From positions 620,001 to 684,000 of the forward strand of contig QRFJ01000755.1 of the NCBI GenBank assembly GCA_006176705.1: a DNA stretch of 64,000 bases. The letters run 5' to 3'. This stretch comes from Cocos nucifera. Its lineage: Eukaryota; Streptophyta; Magnoliopsida; Arecales; Arecaceae. Positions 1-11,710 of the stretch are shown here, one piece after another (position 1 is the stretch's first letter; each line of letters begins with the position of its first letter). Both the position numbers and the translations under genes were made by a program. The notes below the pieces were generated by a model, which saw nothing but the letters and a program-made list of their open reading frames with translations, did not search any database and was not told the origin of the DNA.

Positions 1-908
1 TTTTCAGGAGATTGAGCTTGTCTTCTTACTGAATGAAATCACTTGATTTGATGTTTCTTGAAGTTAGGAGTGGAATACTCTCTTTTAAGGCTTTTTAGAC
101 TTTCTCTTTTTTTATTGATTCCTTCCAATGATTGAATGGTCATGTCATTTCCTTCAGGTGTTTTGTAGCTTATTCTCCATGTTTGGTAGGTTGGAGAAGG
201 GTTTTTGACCATTATAAGACTGAAAATAGCCATTTGGAATAATTCTGTATAGTTCTGAATATTCTACAGAAACTAGTTGTTAGATCTCGAGTCAAAGCTT
301 GAGTCAACTCGTTACTCTACTCGAGGTTGAGTTGAAGCTCGAGTCGACTCGTCCCTTTGCTTGAATCCATTCTGCACTTCATCCCAAAAATTATGTTCTA
401 TGTATTTTTCTAAGATCTCGACTCGAGGATCTCGAGCTGAAGCTCGAGTCGACTCATCCCTCTGCTTAAGGCCTTGCCAAACTATCTCAAAAATTCTATT
501 CTCTATATTTTTCTACGATCTCGACTCGAGAAACTCAAGTCGACTCGATCCTCTGCTCGAGATCGTGCTAGCTGAAACTCTCACATGTCAGTCTTCTTTT
601 TCATGCCATTTCAGCTCGAGCTGAATAAGGGATCGACTTGAGGCCTATTTATGTTGAAAATTTTTACTTTGATCAATTGATTTTTTCTTTAATTTTGATT
701 TTGAGATATCTCTTTTAGGCCTTATTTTAGGTATGATTTATGCCTCAAAAGCCTCCAACTTTTCTTTATCAACTTCTAAATGCATTTTTAAGGATGTCTC
801 ATTTAATACTCTAAAATGCATCCTGAAATATGATCTCAATAAATTCATTAGTCCAAACATATACTCAAATATTTTGTTACTCATCAAAATCAATCCTTAG
901 GATTAACA
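1..908 (-). repeat. 3' LTR of element A (partial)
   Basis: This segment matches about 9036-9902 nearly base for base at both ends and finishes with the same terminal TTAACA on the plus strand (TGTTAA read in the element's direction). The other end of the LTR, about 520 bp by comparison with the complete copy, lies left of the window. It contains three copies of a repeat of about 104-130 bp starting at 283, 414 and 518. Each carries TCGAG/TCGAC palindromes. Confidence 0.9.
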
Positions 909-922
909 ATTTCTTCTTTTTT
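909..922 (-). other. Polypurine tract of element A
   Basis: On the minus strand an all-purine run (apart from its last base) AAAAAAGAAGAAAT lies directly against the TGTTAA start of the 3' LTR. This is the position and composition expected for the primer of plus-strand DNA synthesis. Confidence 0.8.
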
Positions 923-1723
923 AATGATGACAAAGCTTTGAGTATATGAGCGAGAAATATATAACATTAATGTATTAAGAATATTTTCAATAAACTAATG
1001 ATTTAACCTTTTTTATAGTTTCATATTTAGCTCTTCCTCAATTTATGCTCACATTTTTAATACATCTTATTAATTTAAAGCTAAAATTTTTGCTTGTACT
1101 TATTTTAATGATAAATTATTGATATATATCCATATGTGTGCCAGACATCAATATTAAACAATCAATATTTTACATGAGTCAAAGCATACATTTAATACAT
1201 AGAGTATGTATCATGGCACAAACTCCAAAACTCATAATGCACATCATATATGCTGAAAGTTTTAACCTTGACATATTCAAAGTAAATGAATCACAAAGTA
1301 ATTGAATATAAGTTCATATATATATATTAAGCCAAGATGTACATTGAATATAAGTTCATATATATATATATATTAAGCCAAGATGTACATTATATATCAA
1401 GATGAGTAAATATATGCTCATATACATATCACTCCTCCATTTTGTCATCAAGCGAAAAGGTAAAATAAAGACAACCATTCCATGAGATCAACTCAAGAGA
1501 TTGAAATAATGTAAGGATAAATAATCATGAGTTTCATTGTATTTACAAAATGAGTGTCTTATCTCAACACACCAAGATACAATGAAACACCAAGTTCAAA
1601 ATAAAGCTTAGTTTGAGCCATTACATATATAAGTGTCAGAAAATCATAGAGTCAAATACAAACATATATTCCTAATACATAAGTCTAAGAACATCAAATG
1701 ATTAGACATTACTCCCTATGATG
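923..1723. repeat. Non-coding spacer of element A with a tandem duplication
   Basis: This AT-rich stretch lies between the polypurine tract and the end of the post-pol reading frame and holds no supportable gene. At 1302-1389 a unit of about 42 bp is present twice in tandem (beginning TTGAATATAAGTTC and ending AAGCCAAGATGTACA). The second copy has a longer (TA)n run, consistent with replication slippage. Confidence 0.65.
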
Positions 1724-3359
1724 CTACTCATCATCTGAAGGGATCTCTAATATCTAGGAAGATGAAGCTCTGGATGTAGATGGCCTAGCTCTTCTGCTCC
1801 TAGTCCTAGCTGATGGTCCAGCTACCTATGAAGGAGTAGGCCCCGCACGAGTATAGACTTTCAGTGGTGGTCTTTCTTCACCAGTGGATACTTGAGTCTG
1901 AATAGGAGACATAGGTGGAGGAGGTGGTGGATGTGGCACAGCTGCCCTGGTGGTTGCATCTATTGCTGCTGCTGATATCGCACCTGGAGCAAGCCTCTCT
2001 ATTTTTCTAATCAAACCATCCATAGCTCCAAGTATTGAAATGATGTCCTATTGCTGTGCCTGACCCAGTCCACTAATAGCTGCCATCATCTCAATCCCAC
2101 CTGACTCAACTCTCCTCCTGAGTTGAGCAATCTCCTCAACAATACTGAGTGGTTAGTGGGCATGTCATGTGTCTGCTCTCTCTGTTCTAGGATAGTGAGC
2201 CTTTGAGAGATAGATCTTATCTCAGTCTGTACACTCTCTACTCTCTTAGATAAGTTCTAAATCTCTCTACTAACTTTGGTAGAAATCATATCTGCCAGTC
2301 TCTCCATAGATGCAGAGTCAGTAGGTGGTAGCTGTGGGAACCTGTCTGCAGGTGGAGCTCGAGGAGTCATAGGTGTATTGGGGTTCGATGCATTTTTGAG
2401 TGCAATAAAGGTATAGAGCTCTCCTACCTCCACTACTCTCGGCTCTCTCCTCTCTTGATCAGAAATATTCTTTACCCATCTTCTTTCTTCTATATGATAT
2501 TGCATTCTGGTCAGAGCTCTCATATCATAGACATCAAAGTGAGACAGCTTTCTATAACCTTCATTCTTTAGTGGCACTCCTATTGTCTCAAAAATCTTGG
2601 TCAAAGCCATACCATAAGACAAACATACTTTGTTCCTAGAGGTTGGCTCTCTCATCTGGTGCATCATGATCCCTGAAAAATTTATCTGAGTCTCCTAAAT
2701 CATAAGATACATCATATATAGTTCTCTCTCAAAGACAAAGTCATGCCTACCTAACTTAAAAATGAAAATCCCATCGATAATATGATGTAGTACTCTCATC
2801 TCTACAGATAAGGTGGGTGCTAAGACATCTCTCACTATGTCATCTCTTTCGACAATAAGTCTCAGCCCTTCCTTCTTGTCAGATAATTTCTCTGGAATGT
2901 GCCCTTGATTAGTGACCCCAAAGATGGGTGTCAAACTATCCTGTGATACTTCAATTTGTATTCCTTTCACTATTGTAATATTCCAAAAGACCCCCTTTTA
3001 AGGTTTTCATAAAATTTTCTAACTAACTTAGAGTACATGGGAATATTCATTGTGCAGAAATTTTTCCACCCCATCCTATCTATCCAAGTCCTAATAGAGA
3101 AATTATAACTCTCAAATAACTCAAAATCAATCCTTCTTCCCATTGCAATAGCCCTAGTAGCCATCCTACCAACAAATAAAGGTGGTGGAGGAGGTGATTT
3201 TGGTATACCTTGGTTTGGTTGGGGTTCATCTTGAATAGATTGCACAGAAGGTTGAGAGGCCTTTGAAGGTTGGGATGAAGCTTGTCCCATGTGAGATTTT
3301 TTCCTTCTTTCCCATTCCTCTGCAAATCGTGCTGAGGACATCTTCTGCACGGCCCCCAA
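1724..3359 (-). pseudogene. Post-pol ORF of element A (plant transposon-protein / envelope-like)
   Basis: A reading frame lies after RNase H and is broken into four pieces (3359-2970, 2970-2695, 2667-2257 and 2023-1826), with the intended C-terminus near 1724. The first piece has a Ser/Pro-rich N-terminus (PPPPP at about residues 56-60), then an IDF-x-LFESYNF and FYENL pattern. That pattern resembles the 'putative plant transposon protein' domain (PF20167-like, from memory). The third piece ends in a heptad-like segment, and the last is proline-rich with PPPPPP. I see no convincing signal peptide or membrane anchor, so 'envelope-like' rests on position only. SIRE/Maximus elements commonly carry such a third ORF. 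The initiator could be 3359 or the Met six residues later. Confidence 0.7.
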
Positions 3360-3737
3360 CTCTCAAACCATTCTTACTCAAATTTGATCTAAATCCAAGC
3401 AAGTCCAGGGAGATGGAGAGCTAGGATGTGGCTAGGAACTATTTTGAGGAGTTTTAGGGAACAAGTCTGCTCATCAAAATGAAGGGGTTCTAGGGCATTG
3501 TGAATAGTTATGGGTCGACTTTAATTACCTATGATCCCGACCCTCGAATCGACTCATGAATTTCAATTAGGTTGCTCGAGTCGACTCGAGCATAAGTTCT
3601 AAAATTTTTAAAGTTTCAGAGAAAGTTTGATATTCTAATAATGTCTAGATATTTTCTTTAATATTGGTCATTAATTATGTAATCAAAATTAATTCTTTGA
3701 ACTTAATTTGACTTATTTTGAGTTATGCAAATGAGAT
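3360..3737. repeat. Spacer between pol and post-pol ORF with TCGA-palindrome block
   Basis: No gene is visible. At about 3508-3595 the sequence is dense in GTCGAC, TCGAATCGACTC and a near-perfect palindrome CTCGAGTCGACTCGAG. The same kind of palindromes fill the LTR of this element. Element F has a comparable block just before its own post-gag ORF. Confidence 0.7.
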
Positions 3738-4140
3738 TTACTCTTGTTGATAGCAAAGTCCTAGTTCTCTTCTTATAATATTGAATCTTTCTTCATTAAG
3801 AGGTTTTATAAATATATCAGCTAATTATTTATCAGTATAGATAAATTTAAGTATCACATCATTATTTTGAAAATGATATCTTATGAAATAATGTTTTATT
3901 TCAATGTATTTAGATCTTGAATGTTGAATTAGATTTTTGATTAAATTAATTGCACTTGTATTGTCACATCTTATTGGTATTTTGTTAAGTTTGAAACCAA
4001 AGTCTTCTAGTTGTTGTTTGATCCAAAAAATTTGGGCACAACAACTTTCGATAGTAATATATTCATTTTGTCTCAACCATAGATAGTGCTACTGAATTTT
4101 ATTTCTTACTGAATCATGAAATTAAATTAACTCCTATGAA
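3738..4140 (-). pseudogene. RNase H domain, element A
   Basis: This is the C-terminal pol domain that degrades RNA in the RNA:DNA hybrid during reverse transcription. The minus-strand translation contains a 'CAQIFWIKQQLEDFG' segment, 'RCDNTSAINL' with the catalytic-region Asp, and 'HYFIRYHF'. It runs through a stop (TDK then stop) into 'LADIFIKPL', the usual Copia pol C-terminus, and finishes at the stop at 3738-3740. Another stop separates it from the RT segment at about 4077-4140. It is non-functional as it stands. Confidence 0.85.
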
Positions 4141-5260
4141 TTAACATATGCCACTAGTGCTTTTTTTATCAAGATTACAACCAGCAAAATCAACATCAGA
4201 GTATCCAATTAATTCAAATTGAGATGATCTATCATACCATAATCCTACGTTAAGTATCCCAGATAAGTATCTAAAGATTTTTTTAACAACGAGCAAATAT
4301 AATTCTCTAGGATCTGATTGATACCTAGCACACATACAAATACTAAATACTATATCCGATTTACTTGCAGTAAGATAAAGAAGTGAGCCTATCATACCTT
4401 TATATAATTTAATATCTACTTTCTTATCTTTTTCATCTTTATCAAGTTTGCAAGATATACTCATTGGTAAGCCAATTGGTCTCGAGTTCTTCATTCCAAA
4501 CTTTCTAAATATCTCTCTTGTGTACTTCATTTGGTTAATGAAGATCCCTTCTTCATTTTACTTAATCTGGAGTCTGAAGAAGAAATTTAGCTCTCCCATC
4601 ATGCTCATCTCGATCTCACCCTACATAAGCTTAACAAATTCTTGATAAAGAAATTTATTAGTGGCATCAAAAATTATATCATCTACATAGATTTGTACTA
4701 CCAATATATTATCATGTTTTCTTTTTAGAAATAAAGTTTTATCAATATTTTTTTTAGTAAATTTATTATCTAATAAAAATTTACTTAATATCTCGTACCA
4801 TGCACATGGGGCTTGTTTTAGTCCATATAAGATTTTATGTAATTTAAATACATGATTTGGAAATATATGATTTTCAAATTCAGGTGGTTGTTCAACATAC
4901 ACTTCCTCGACTATATATCCATTAAGGAATACACTTTTTATATCTATTTGATATAATTTGAAATTCATGAAATATGCAAATGCAAGCAATAGTTTAATTA
5001 CTTCTAACCTAGCTATTGGAACAAAGGTTTCATCAAAATCAATGCCTTCTTTCTGATTATATCCTTTTGCCACTAATCTAGCTTTATTTTTTACGATGGT
5101 ACCATGTTCATCTAATTTATTTTCATATATCCATTTAGTTTCAATTATTGGATAGTTATTTGGTCTATCAACTAAGATCCAAACCTTATTTTTTTCAAAT
5201 TGATTTAACTCCTCTTGCATGGCATCTATCCAGCATGGGTCATTTTCAGCTTCTTCTATT
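4141..5260 (-). pseudogene. Reverse transcriptase, element A
   Basis: This is a Copia reverse transcriptase. The piece 5220-4621 reads 'KNKVWILVDRP', 'ARLVAKGYNQKEGIDF', 'YQIDIKSVFLNGY', 'YGLKQAPCAWY' and the active site YVDDIIF. The YVDD codons are at 4678-4689 on the minus strand. The piece 4530-4141 continues with the connection region, including 'GLPMSISCKLDKDEKD' and 'GSLLYLTASKSDI'. One or more stops and a frameshift separate the two pieces near 4530-4620. The first catalytic Asp region reads 'QIDIKSVFLNG', and the usual 'MDVKSAFLNG' is easily recognised. Confidence 0.92.
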
Positions 5261-6312
5261 GATTTAGGTTCAATTTATGAGATAAAGGCTAAGTAATTAT
5301 TTACATTTCTAAGATAAGATCATGTTTTTACTTCTTATGATGGATCACTGATTATTAGATTTTTAGGATATCCATGTGCATACTTTCATTCTTTCGGCAA
5401 CTTCTCTCTTAGGTTATGAGAAGGCTTTTCATTCTTTTCTTCTTCATTATTTTGAGATGGTGCATCTTTTAATGTGATATTATTTATCTTATTATTTAGA
5501 TCATTTACATCCTCATCTAAGATATTTTCCTTTCTAGATAATTTGTCACTATATTCATCAAAGATAACATGAATTGATTCTTCAATAATAAGAGTTCTCT
5601 TATTGAAGACTCTATATGTCTTACTTGATGAGGATATCTCAAGAAAATATCCTCATCTGACTTAGCATCAAATTTTTCTAAGTTATCTTTTTCATTATTA
5701 AGTATGAAATACTTACAACTAAAAATATGAAAATAATTGATATTTGCTTTTCTATCTTTTCAAAGCTCATAAGAATTTTTTTTAAAAAAATAGGTCTTAT
5801 TAAAATATAATTTAATATATAATATGTAGTATTTATTGCCTCAGCCTAAAAGTATTTAAGTAAATTACTTTCACATAATATAGTTTGTGCTATTTTTTCT
5901 AATATATGATTTTTTCTTTTCACTACTCTATTTTGCTATAGAATTTTAGGTACAGAAAAATTATGATCAATTTTTTTTTAGTATAAAAATTTTTAAATTA
6001 TTAATTTTTAAATTCGATACCATGATCACTATGTATGCATATAATTAATGTATTCTTTTCATTTAAAATTTTTTAATAAAATTTAAAAAATATATTAAAT
6101 GCTTTATCCTTTTATGCTAAAAATATCATCCAAGTGAATCTTGAAAAATTATCTATAACTACAAGACCATACTTTTTACCTCCTAGACTAGTAGTCCTTA
6201 TGGATCCAAATAAATTTATGTGTAGCAACTCTAAAGGTCTAGAAGTTGAAATCATGCCTTTTAGTTTAAAAGAGTTTCTAGTTTATTTTCTAAATTGACA
6301 AGCATCACAAAT
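5261..6312 (-). pseudogene. Integrase core, element A (decayed)
   Basis: This is a strongly decayed DDE integrase between protease and RT. Two motifs remain on the minus strand. Near 6190-6230 the sequence reads LLHINLFGS, where the first catalytic Asp would be expected but Asn is encoded. Near 6020-6045 it reads IHSDHGIEFK, which keeps the second catalytic Asp. In between 'GGKKYGLVVIDNFSRFTW' is clear. Downstream to 5261 many AT-rich stops leave only fragments of the C-terminal region. Confidence 0.75.
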
Positions 6313-6830
6313 TCAATTCTTTTCAAAAGTTAGTTTTGGCAATTCTCTTACAGAATTTTTCTTAATTAATTTTGAAAGTAAATCCATACTAGCATGACCT
6401 AATCTACGATGCCATAACCAACTAGTCTCATTAACTTTGGCATTCATTGCTACAAGATATTGACCATTCTTCATATATAGATCATCTAGATCCACCATAT
6501 AGACATTGTTATGTCTATGTCCTATAAACATGATGCCATTATCATTGGGACTAGAAACTATACATAATAAAGATTCAAATGTAACTTTAAATTCTTTATC
6601 ATAAAATTGACTAATACTAAGCAAATTATATTTTAACCCATTAACTAGCAATACATTTTGAATAGAAGTAGGAGTGATACGAATGTTACCGATGCCAATA
6701 ATGCGCCTCTTTCCATTGTCATCAAATATAACCACTTCTTTAGGTTCGAAAGTAATAAATTAAGATTTGTCACCCATCATGTATCTTGAATAGCCACTAT
6801 CGAGATACCAAAGTCATTTCTTATCATGGG
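6313..6830 (-). pseudogene. Aspartic protease and GAG-pre-integrase, element A
   Basis: The protease active site WYLDSGYSRYMMGD is encoded on the minus strand near 6770-6815 and keeps the D-S-G triad. A stop follows two residues later. The continuous 140-residue stretch 6735-6313 covers the rest of the protease and the integrase zinc-binding N-terminus ('GLKYNLLSISQ', 'LWHRRLGHASMDLLSKL'). The order is that of a Copia polyprotein, where the protease releases gag, integrase and RT. Confidence 0.85.
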
Positions 6831-6904
6831 CTGCAAGACACTTCTACACAAAAAAATCAAGTTGAGTGTTTAGGTACCCAAGTCATCTTGGATCCTTTGC
6901 GATT

Positions 6905-8410
6905 AGCACTCATGATTTCTTTTAAAATTCAAACCATTTTAATTATTTTTTAATTTAATTTTTTGAAATCATATTTATAGGATTTATGATCAATTTTATC
7001 ATAATAATAACATGAGATGTTTGGGATATAATTTGATGAAGCTTTGACAAATATATTTTTCAATAATTTTTGCTTCTTGTGAGTTTTAAATCCTAATCCG
7101 ACCTTATTAAAAATAGTTCTTTGTTCATTCAATAACATATTTAATTTTTTGGAGCTATATATAAATTTTTCTATAAATAGTTTGATCTTTGCTAATTCAT
7201 CACTTAATTTTTGATTTTCATGAGTTAACAAATTTAGTTTTTCAAAAATGGTTTTCTTTTCGTGAATAAGTTTTGAATTTGCCTTTTCAAATATCTATTT
7301 TTGAAGATTATTTTTCTAAATTCAGTCATAAGTTTAGTGAAAGCATCTTGTAATTCATCAAAGATGAAATCTAAAGAATTTTCAGCATTTACCTCCTCAT
7401 GGTGTGTCATTAGGCAAAGATTGACCACTTCTTGTTGCTCTTCTTCGAAGCTAAAATCCTCACTGTCACTCCAAGTGGCCATCATTGCCTTCTTCTTGAA
7501 CTTTTTAGATATTTTCTTAAGAAGGCGGCAATCCATTCTAAATGGCCCGATTTCTTGCACTCGAAGCAAATGTGTAGCTTCTTTTCTTTCTCTTTCTCTT
7601 TTTCTTTACTTGGCTCATCCTTGAAATTCTTCTTCTTAAATCATTGCCTTTTCTTTCTCATAAACCTCTTGAACTTTCTAGCAATCATGACCAAGTCTTC
7701 TTCTTCCTCCTCTTCATCGAATTTCGTACTTTTATTATCCTTGGAAGTAGTTGTCTTGAGAGCTATTATCTTTTTTCTTAGTTTCTTCCTCCATATTTTT
7801 TCCTCATGTTTAATTCATGAGTTATTAGAGATCCAAGAAGTTCTTCCAATGGTAGCTTGTTGAGGTCTTTGGCTTCTTAGATGATGGTGACTTTCACTTC
7901 CTAAGCCTTTGGAAGTAACCTAAGAATTTTTCGAACAAGCTCACTGTTAGTATAAGATTTGCCTAGGCTTTTCAAATCATTGATAATATTGGTAAATCTA
8001 GAAAATATTTTAAAAATAGATTCATTAGTTTTCATTTTAAATAACTCATATTTGTGCATAAGCATATTTATTTTAGACTCTTTCACTTGATTGGTACCCT
8101 CATGGATAACTTCTAGCCTATCCTAAATCTTCTTAGCCAATGCACATGTAGAAATTCTATCAAATTTATTGGGATCAAGTGCACCATATAAGACATTCAT
8201 AGTCTTAGCATTTAACTCTATCATTCTCATATCATGCTCATCCCAATCCTCTTTGGGTTTAAAATTTTATTGCCTTCTACCTTAATTATGGGAGTGTGTG
8301 GATCTTTAATTATCACTCTCCAAAGTTGATAATCAAGTGCTTGAATGTAAATGCGCATGCATGCTTTTCAATAAGTGTAATTTATTCCATTGAACAAAGA
8401 TGGATGGTTG
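6905..8410 (-). pseudogene. gag, element A (SIRE-type)
   Basis: This is the capsid/nucleocapsid precursor, broken into pieces at 8086-7901, 7569-7234 and 7231-6950 with degraded sequence on both sides. The first piece is a UBN2-type gag segment ('HKYELFKMKTNESI', 'FTNIINDLKSLG'). The second has the acidic 'WSDSEDFSFEEEQQEV' block and a coiled-coil 'ELQDAFTKLMTEFRK', both usual in SIRE gag. The third is coiled-coil and ends with a ruined zinc knuckle, CYYYDKIDHKSYKY, where the second and last Cys have become Tyr. Confidence 0.82.
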
Positions 8411-8502
8411 GACGATTGCCCTTCGGCAAGGGATGTGCACTCATATGGATTACTATTTGATCTTAACTCTTGATTGTTAAATCAAATGAAGTAAGTATTA
8501 AG

Positions 8503-8514
8503 GCTCTGATACCA
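8503..8514 (-). promoter_or_regulatory. Primer binding site (tRNA-Met), element A
   Basis: The minus strand reads TGGTATCAGAGC, complementary to the 3' end of initiator tRNA-Met. It lies two bases inside the end (GGGCAACA) of the 5' LTR. Confidence 0.9.
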
Positions 8515-8516
8515 CT

Positions 8517-9902
8517 TGTTGCCCAGCAAGACAACCCAAAAGGAGGAGAGGTGAATTGGATTTTTTAAAATTTAAATAAGTTATATGATATTTTTAAAGT
8601 TTAGTGAAGTGATGGAGCGTGTTTTGGTTCTAGGTGACTAAGTATGCAAGAGTGCAGAAATATAAATGCAATGGAAGGAAAGAGGCAAGACAATCTTAAA
8701 CATAATGAAATTTATAGTGGTTTGGTGCCCTTTGCACTTACGTCTACTCTCCAAGATCCACTTAAAAATTTTACTATAATCTCTCTAAGATTATAGCCGG
8801 ATAGTTTTCCAAGACTCACTATTCAAATCTAGTTGGTTTTATATTGGCTCACCAACCACAACCAAATCTAAGCCAACCCTTGGCTTACAATCCAATTCTT
8901 AGGCTTGGATATGTCTTTTTCTTAGCTTCAAAATCCTATTGAAGCTAAGTTACAAGTGGAATAAGAATGAAAAACAAAACTCCTTAATGAGCAAAAGAAT
9001 CAATGAGGCTTGTAGAATCTTTTTAATGGAGGCTTTTTAGGAGATTGAGCTTGTCTTCTTACTGAATGGAATCACTTAATTTGATGTTTCTTGGAGTTGA
9101 AAGTGGAATGCTCTTTTTTCAAGATTTTTTGGATTTTCTCTCTTTCCTATCGATTCCTTCAAATAATTAAATGATCATGTCACTTTTTTCAGATGTTTTA
9201 TAGCTTATTCCCCATATTTAGTAGGCCGGAGAAGGATTTTTGACCGTTAGAAGATTGAAAATAATCATTTGGAATAATTCTGCATAGTTCTGAATATTCT
9301 GCAGAAACTAGCCGTTGGATCTTGAGATGAAGTCGAGTCAACTCGTCCATTCTGCACTTTATTCCCAAAATTATATTCTCTATATTTTTTTAAGACCTCG
9401 ACTTGAGGACCTCAAACTGAGGCTCGAGCTAAAGCTCAAATTGACTCATCCCTCTGCTCGAGGTCTTGCCAAACTGTATCCTGAAAATCTCATTCTCTAT
9501 ATTTTTTTGTGACCTCGACTCAAGAAACTCGAGTCGACTTGATCTTCTGCTCAAGACCATATCAGCTGAAACTCTCACGTGCCAGTCTTCTTTTTTATGC
9601 CATTTTAGCTTGAGCTGAATAAGGGGTCGACTTGAGGTCTGTTTATGCTGAAAATTTTTACTTTGATTAATTGATTTTCTCTTCAGTTTTGATTTTGAGA
9701 TATCTCTTTTAGGTCTTATTTTATGTGTGATTTATGCCTCAAAAGTCTTCAACTTTTCTTTGTCAACTTTCAAATGCATTTTTAGGGATGTCTCATTTAA
9801 TACTCTAAAATACATCCTGAAACATGATCTCAACAAATTCATTAGTTCAAACATATACTCAAATATTTTATTGCTCATCAAAATCAATCCTTGGGGTTAA
9901 CA
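8517..9902 (-). repeat. 5' LTR of element A (complete, 1386 bp)
   Basis: On the minus strand it begins TGTTAACCCC and ends GGGCAACA, with TG...CA termini. Its right-hand 867 bp match window positions 1-908. The TCGAG/TCGAC-rich repeats are at about 9320-9560. Element F has the same LTR end (GCTGGGCAACA), which makes the two relatives. Confidence 0.92.
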
Positions 9903-11291
9903 ATAAGAATTACTATTAGAGTTGAGCTAATTAAATCTATCATATGACTGATGTTCAAGTTTGACGATTTATCCATGACCTACCATTTAGTCAAGACTTA
10001 CGATAGAGGGACTGCATCACATGACAACTACACCTATAGGTTCTTTATTTAGTTATGCTGGGTTGCCACTACATACTGCTAGGTATCACTGATGGATTGT
10101 GAGAGCTCATGAGGATCATTCTGGATCGATGATCCTTATTGAGTTAGAGTGGGATTGTTCCTATTCATTGAAAGAAGTTTTAATGATACTATGATAAAGA
10201 TCATAGTATATCTCACTATCAGATAAAATTGAATCTATAGAGTCATACAACAAAGCAATTTAACTTGGATTGGATAATTGGATTTATGAAGTCACAATTA
10301 GATTGGATTTAGAGAAATCTAATTGGATTTAGTATAACCTTGCTAGCATCTTGTTGAATCTAATTTCTCTTGGATTTGGTTTACTTATTTGATAAGATTT
10401 AACCAAGTTATATACTTGAATTGAACCTAATTGAATTGGATTCAATGGGCTCCAAATGTTGGTTGCTTAAAGAAAGGTTTGGATCAAATCAAGAAATGGT
10501 TTCTTGATTTTCTTGATTGCTTCTTGGAGGCGCCACTTGATGAGATCAAGTATTGGTATCCAATGGTGGAACCTTATATGTGGTCAGAGATGGTCAAAAG
10601 TGGGATTCCTAATATGATTAGGACTCATGTTGAGGCTCGTTTGATATTGGTTAGGAGTTCAACTAAACCTCTATTTAAGAGGCTCTTATTCTTGGCCCTA
10701 ACCCATAACTTAGACATCAGCCCATGCCCCTCCTGGTGCCTCCATGCCTCCCCTCTCTTCCTTCCTCTAGTTCCCACACCCAATGATATTAGGCATCCAC
10801 CATCTCCACGCCCAAGGATAGTTGGGCATCCCCTCTTCCACCTCTTTAGTTCTTGGTTGTTTCAAGAATTAAAAAAAAGAAAGATCAAGAAGGAAAAAGA
10901 AAGGAAGATCAAGAAAAAGGATCAAAAAGTTGATCAAGATTCAAGCACAATTCAGGTTTTAGGAAAGATCCAACATTGAATACGAAAGATCTAAATCAAG
11001 AATCCAAGCTAATCTAGAGTAGATACCTGTAGAGACCAGACGCTTATGTAGCTACGATAGAACTTGTTCTTCTTTCAGAGAAGAAAAGGCGAATTAAATA
11101 TGCGATTTGATCATAGGCTTTTAATTAAAAATCAGATTCATGATATTTTATGTATATGAACTAGATCTTTAGATGCTTTGATTTCATCTTTGCTTATTTT
11201 GATTAAAAAGGGTTTTAATCACTTCTTCCACTGCAATTCAAATTTCAAAAGGATTTTGAAATTCACAAGCATGAGCACCTTCGAAAATCCA
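9903..11291 (+). repeat. 5' LTR of element B, 3' portion (A inserted at its left)
   Basis: Recognisable LTR blocks are shared with elements C and D, for example GGGTTGCCACTACATACTGC near 10068 compared with 16339 in C. The last 330 bases match 36577-36905, the other end of B. The LTR ends close to 11291 just before the primer site; the exact end is uncertain by about three bases. A long open frame at 10431-10979 lies wholly in the LTR and shows no protein family. Confidence 0.82.
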
Positions 11292-11295
11292 ATAG

Positions 11296-11307
11296 TGGTA
11301 TCAGAGC
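11296..11307 (+). promoter_or_regulatory. Primer binding site (tRNA-Met), element B
   Basis: TGGTATCAGAGC stands immediately downstream of the LTR end, as in elements A, C, D and H. Confidence 0.88.
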
Positions 11308-11375
11308 CACGGGTTCATATGTGTAAAAGTATTATGCAAGTTTTGAAAATGGATTTTCGAAATCTGATTTTTATT

Positions 11376-11710
11376 CATACATGAGATGTATGCCTGCATA
11401 TTTTAGATCTAAAAAAGGGTTTCAAAATCTGATTTTGGTTCATGTATTAGATACATGAAAGCTTGCTTTAATATGAAATTAGTTCTTAGATCTGAATTTG
11501 ATTCACATATGAGATATATGATTGCATGATTAAATCTGAATTTTGTTTCTTAAATCTGAATTTGATTCATATATAAGAAATATGATTACATGCTTAAATT
11601 TGAATTTAGTTTTAAGATCTGATTTTGATTTGTATATGGGATATATAAAAGCATGCCAAGATCTAAATTTTATTTTCTAGATCTAAATTTTATTTATATA
11701 TGTGATATAT
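11376..11710 (+). repeat. Tandem array of about six stem-loop units in the leader of element B
   Basis: Units of about 62-66 bp share an AGATCTGAATTTGATT-like half and a short inverted repeat around a three-base loop. Examples are CATACAT-GAG-ATGTATG (11376-11392), CATGTAT-TAG-ATACATG (11441-11457), CATAT around GAG (11505-11520), GTATAT-GGG-ATATAT (11632-11646) and ATATAT-GTG-ATATAT (11696-11710). One unit (11568-11584) is weak. The stems differ in sequence yet mostly stay paired. Related stem-loops occur in elements C and D at the same place after the primer site. Confidence 0.7.

Larger units (their letters stand above)
1..9902 (-). mobile_element. Element A: SIRE/Maximus-like Ty1-copia retrotransposon, left end outside the window
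   Basis: Read on the minus strand the order is LTR (9902-8517), tRNA-Met primer site, gag, protease, integrase, reverse transcriptase, RNase H, an extra open reading frame, polypurine tract and a second LTR cut by the window edge. The integrase-before-RT order is that of Ty1-copia. A coiled-coil gag plus a post-pol reading frame is typical of SIRE/Maximus. Every domain carries stops or frameshifts, so the element is dead. It lies inside the 5' LTR of element B: LTR sequence related to elements C and D starts directly after 9902. The target duplication cannot be tested because the other flank is missing. Confidence 0.9.

Noticed and set aside
283..570. TCGA palindrome repeats as a CRISPR-like array
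   Set aside because: There are no unique spacers, the units are about 104-130 bp and inside an LTR, and the DNA is plant nuclear.
7432..7863. Open frame of 143 codons on the plus strand
   Set aside because: It is antisense to gag of element A; its Ser/Phe-rich product mirrors the Lys/Glu-rich gag.
9903..9907. ATAAG after element A as its target duplication, with the same word at 36906-36910
   Set aside because: The second occurrence follows the LTR end of B, not of A. The left flank of A is outside the window, so this is probably chance.
10431..10979. Open frame of 182 codons on the plus strand
   Set aside because: It lies wholly inside the LTR of element B, shows no family motif and has a low-complexity Lys-rich end; related LTRs do not keep it.
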